A stretch of DNA of 64,000 nucleotides. Source: Apostichopus japonicus (taxonomy: Eukaryota > Echinodermata > Holothuroidea > Aspidochirotida > Stichopodidae). The stretch spans positions 26,208,376-26,272,375 of the forward strand of contig NC_092567.1 of assembly GCF_037975245.1 (NCBI RefSeq), written 5' to 3'. Positions 60,878 to 64,000 of this stretch are shown in pieces. The notes under the pieces were generated by a model. It was not told the DNA's origin, made no database searches, and was given only the letters and a program-made list of their open reading frames with translations. How positions within the stretch are numbered: position 1 is the first letter of the stretch; every line of letters starts with the position of its first letter. The position numbers and the translations under genes are program-made.

Positions 60878-61283
60878 TATGGAAACATTAAAGTGCCATC
60901 AAAATGTTAAGATCATTCCATAAATATTGTAGTAATTTCCAACTAAATGATTAACTGTTTAGTTAGTGTATTAAAAATCTGTAATAAATTGACAACTGCC
61001 TTCAATCTTATTAAGTGAGGAATTCAACATTGTGCTGCAAAATTATTATTTATGAAATGTTATTTGTTGAACAATTTGCAGCAAAATGATGAACTGATCA
61101 CTTAAAATAATAAAAATAATAATAAATCTTGTCAATTCAACATATCCCAACAAATCGATGTATTTTGCTCGCATCAGAATGTCATAATTCCAACATTTTG
61201 CAGGAAAATGATAAATTGCAGCAAAATTGCAGAGAAAGATTTTAATATTTTGATGGTTCCTTAATGTTTCCATATTTCATAGA
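60878..61283. mobile_element. MITE-like element related to the one at 30978-31434
   Basis: The left end (ATGGAAACATTAAAGTGCC, ATCAAAATGTTAAGATC) is mirrored by the reverse complement of 61233-61283 (ATGGAAACATTAAGGAACC, ATCAAAATATTAAAATC). The interior again has CAACATTTTGCAG and GCAGCAAAATGATGAA blocks, as in the element at 30978. No coding capacity. Confidence 0.7.
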
Positions 61284-61773
61284 CAGGCCTATATATGTCT
61301 GTACAGCTACCATTTTCCTTACGATATCGGTATGGAGACTATGCTCCACAGAATGCTGTAACCATGGTTAAAGTGACAAAGTTTATTTACACCTTCCCTC
61401 TCCCCTACCCCACAAATCCATCTGTATAAACTCATATCACTTGATTGGGGAAGTGGGACTTTTTCTTGGGGGGGGGGGGGTTGGGTGGGGGAGATGACCA
61501 TTGGAGGTTATCTTAATTATCTGAAGCCAGTAAAATTTTAAATGAATACCATTGGGCAGTTGTTGGATGATGGATTAACATTGAAGAGATTTATAAATGA
61601 CTTGTAGCAAGTTCTCTATGACATCATTGAGTTGTACCAAAGTCACTTCTTCTATATCTTTAACTTATCACGTTTTGTAATATGATTTGAGGTGATTCAA
61701 GACAGTGATGATAGTCGAAAATATTGGACTTATCGTCAGAATACAGCATCAACCTGATTAAAAGGGTCTTGGA

Positions 61774-62008
61774 ATAGGACAATTCATACTGCTAGTACAA
61801 TATTGGTATGATAGGATAATTCATACTGCTAGTACAATATTGGTATGATAGGATAATTCATACTGCTAGTACAATATTGGTATGATAGGATAATTCATAC
61901 TGCTAGTACAATATTGGTATAATATGATAATTCATACTGCTAGTACAATATTGGCATGGTTTTATAAGCATAATTCATACTGCTAGTATAATATTGGTAT
62001 TGTTTTAT
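61774..62008 (+). repeat. 37-bp tandem repeat, ~6 copies
   Basis: The unit contains ATAATTCATACTGCTAGTAC followed by AATATTGGTATGATAGG. The first four copies are nearly identical; the last two have diverged and are spaced slightly wider. Confidence 0.93.
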
Positions 62009-62009
62009 A

Positions 62010-64000
62010 AGCCATATTATTTGTTCAGTACTCTTTTTCTTCTCTTAGTTCTACTGTGGGAGGAATGGTTTATATTGAGGCATTGCTACCTCTAAAAGGT
62101 CATTTGAGTAAACGGATGGTCAACATCTGAAAACAGTGCGATAAAACTTGCAACCACATGTGTGGGAACTTACAGTTTGTGTGTACTGTGTGGGTTCGCT
62201 CAGTCAGAGAAAGTACCTAATGGTATTTGGTTGGGGTCAAAGGTCACTTGATGTCAACAATTGTTAAAACTCTAAGAAAAGTCTTGAATCAAGGCTGATT
62301 TAATGGGGGGGGGGTGGGGACAACATCTTTGCAACATGTGGTCCTGGTACGGTTTGATCTGTAAAACTGAAGCTGTGTGTAGGTATGTACAGCTGTTTGC
62401 TGGGTGTTTTATGTTGAAAGATTATTATTGCTTGTGTTGTATAGAAAGTTGAAACAATATTAATACTACTTGGAAGGTTGCAGAGGAGAGAGAATGCCGT
62501 GTAAATTGCTCATTGTTTGGACATCTATTTATTAAAACCAGATAAGAGACATCGAGAGACATCTCGATATAGCGGTGAAATACACCAAAGAGGGATTAGT
62601 AAAGCTTAATTTTACCAGACAGAGAAGATAAACAAGAAATGTACACACAATACAGGGGGGGGGGGAAGGGGTTTGAAATATTTCATTGATTTAGATATTG
62701 TTTAGTTTTTGTTGAAATGAATGATCCTCAGTACAGTGATGTGAACTTCAACCCCAAAAGATAACAACAGATTTTTTAGATATAACAAGACAATGTTGAC
62801 TAGATTTGAACTAGTTGTTGTCTTTGCTGTTCCAGTACATTTGTTTACATTTTCTTTGATTAATTTGAGTGTTCTGTATGGTGAGGATAATAATATTTAA
62901 GAAGGTTGGGTTCCAGTCATTTGTTATACATAAATCTATTAGCATACTTAGGGTGAGGGGGAGGGGGGGGGGTTGTGCGTGGAACAGGAGGGCATGAAAG
63001 ATGTTATACACATATGTAAGAAGGGAACCAAAAATTGTGTATACTGGGACACTTTCACGAATTTAATTTATGCATTTACAGGAACTATACAGGAAGTTTA
63101 ATGCGATCGCGAAGTTAGGTAAACTATTCCTGCCTCCGGCACTATTCACTCCGAGACCTTTACGAGTAAAGATCTATTTCATTTTGGCGGAATCTGATTA
63201 AAGTCATCGGGGAATTTGGTAATTGGAGTCTAACACTAAACTACAGAGTAAAATAGATGGTCATCACTATGGGTTCTCTAAATGAAAATTAATGCGCTGT
63301 AGCAACGTGAACTGTATAGCGTAAAGATCTTGCATTCTGATTGCGATGTCAAGTGATAAGTTTTTTTAGTGCATTTAGTGTATATTTTCATTTCTTTTTC
63401 ATTTGAATACATTAACCTGGTCATTTATATGAACTTTCTGTAATCCCGTAGTATTAGTCCTGGGTCTTTGAGTAGGTCCTATACTGCGCTAAAATATTTA
63501 TATGTAACAAGCTATTAAAAACTTGTTTCTAATATTTTTAGTTGATTTTTGTTTTGTAGTGGAATGGATTTTGAGGATTTAACTTGCCTTGTTTTTGCTT
63601 GCTTTTGGTTGACCTGTTTGACCTCTTGAAATGTCAAAGTTCATAGCGTAAGTACCTCCCATCTTTTACAGCGGTATGTTATCTTTCGTTAAATGTTTTC
63701 CTCTCGTTTTCAATAAACATTTTAATTTTCCTTTTTGAATACACCTCAAGCAACCAAGAACAAGACAGAATATCCTTTGTGTAATTATGTAAATAGAATG
63801 TACATGTTTCTGTGATAATGAACCTATTTTATGTAGCATTGATAATAAAATGTGTTAAAAACATAACAATTACATCTGGCTTCTCTCCTTTTCTTTCTGG
63901 TGTATCATCTGGGTTTTATAGTTCTCCATGATGATGGATGGTAGGGGGAATGGGGTGGGGGGTAGGTTTGAGAGCAGGGGAAGTGGATAGGGGTACGGCT
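62010..64000 (+). other. Terminal spacer, no gene recognised
   Basis: Contains G-runs (62306, 62655, 62960), a GGGTCAAAGGTCA word at 62234-62246 and AATAAA signals at 63712 and 63844, which could end a long 3' UTR of the TIF1-type gene. I see no exon with convincing coding content on either strand. Confidence 0.5.

Noticed and set aside
63631-63660. First exon of another gene (ATGTCAAAG followed by a GTAAGT)
   Set aside because: Only five to six codons before the donor and no downstream exon in the window; indistinguishable from chance in probable 3' UTR or spacer.

Overview
This is eukaryotic nuclear DNA from an animal. The genes are split by GT-AG introns, introns and spacers are AT-rich with many G-runs and microsatellites, and there are decayed non-LTR retrotransposon ends and small inverted-repeat transposons. 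Gene content (a DENND2 protein, ribosomal protein eL27, a TIF1-family TRIM protein) and repeat style suggest a marine invertebrate, perhaps an echinoderm. That assignment is an inference with low confidence.

Layout. (1) 571-21067, plus strand: the last 12 coding exons seen of a DENND2-type Rab guanine-nucleotide exchange factor; its N-terminus lies before the window. Its introns hold a 27-bp minisatellite and two places where an exon end plus its 5' splice site has been copied in tandem. (2) 21068-29150: 3' UTR and spacer with a non-LTR retrotransposon fragment and other repeats. (3) About 29200-34600, plus strand: a four-coding-exon gene for an unrecognised 330-residue basic protein, with a spliced upstream ORF overlapping the start codon. 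(4) 34820-37656, minus strand: complete RPL27A, whose end converges on gene 3. (5) 38161-58160, plus strand: a complete 15-exon TIF1-family gene (TRIM24/TRIM33-like, 1132 residues), head-to-head with RPL27A across about 500 bp. (6) 58161-64000: 3' UTR or spacer with repeats and no further gene recognised.

The main discovery candidate is in the TIF1 gene. Between the usual RING-B-box-coiled-coil half and the PHD-bromodomain half, four consecutive exons (51142-53764), all flanked by phase-0 introns, encode a domain I read as the MED25/PTOV-type activator-interaction (ACID) domain. No TIF1 protein I know of carries this. The reading frame is continuous through all 15 exons (3399 nt). The intron just before the cassette is filled by a roughly 4.55-kb, 26-bp-unit minisatellite with two levels of higher-order repeat (about 678 and 1357 bp).

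All exon boundaries were derived by hand from splice-site consensus, reading phase and remembered family conservation. No alignment or database search was run.
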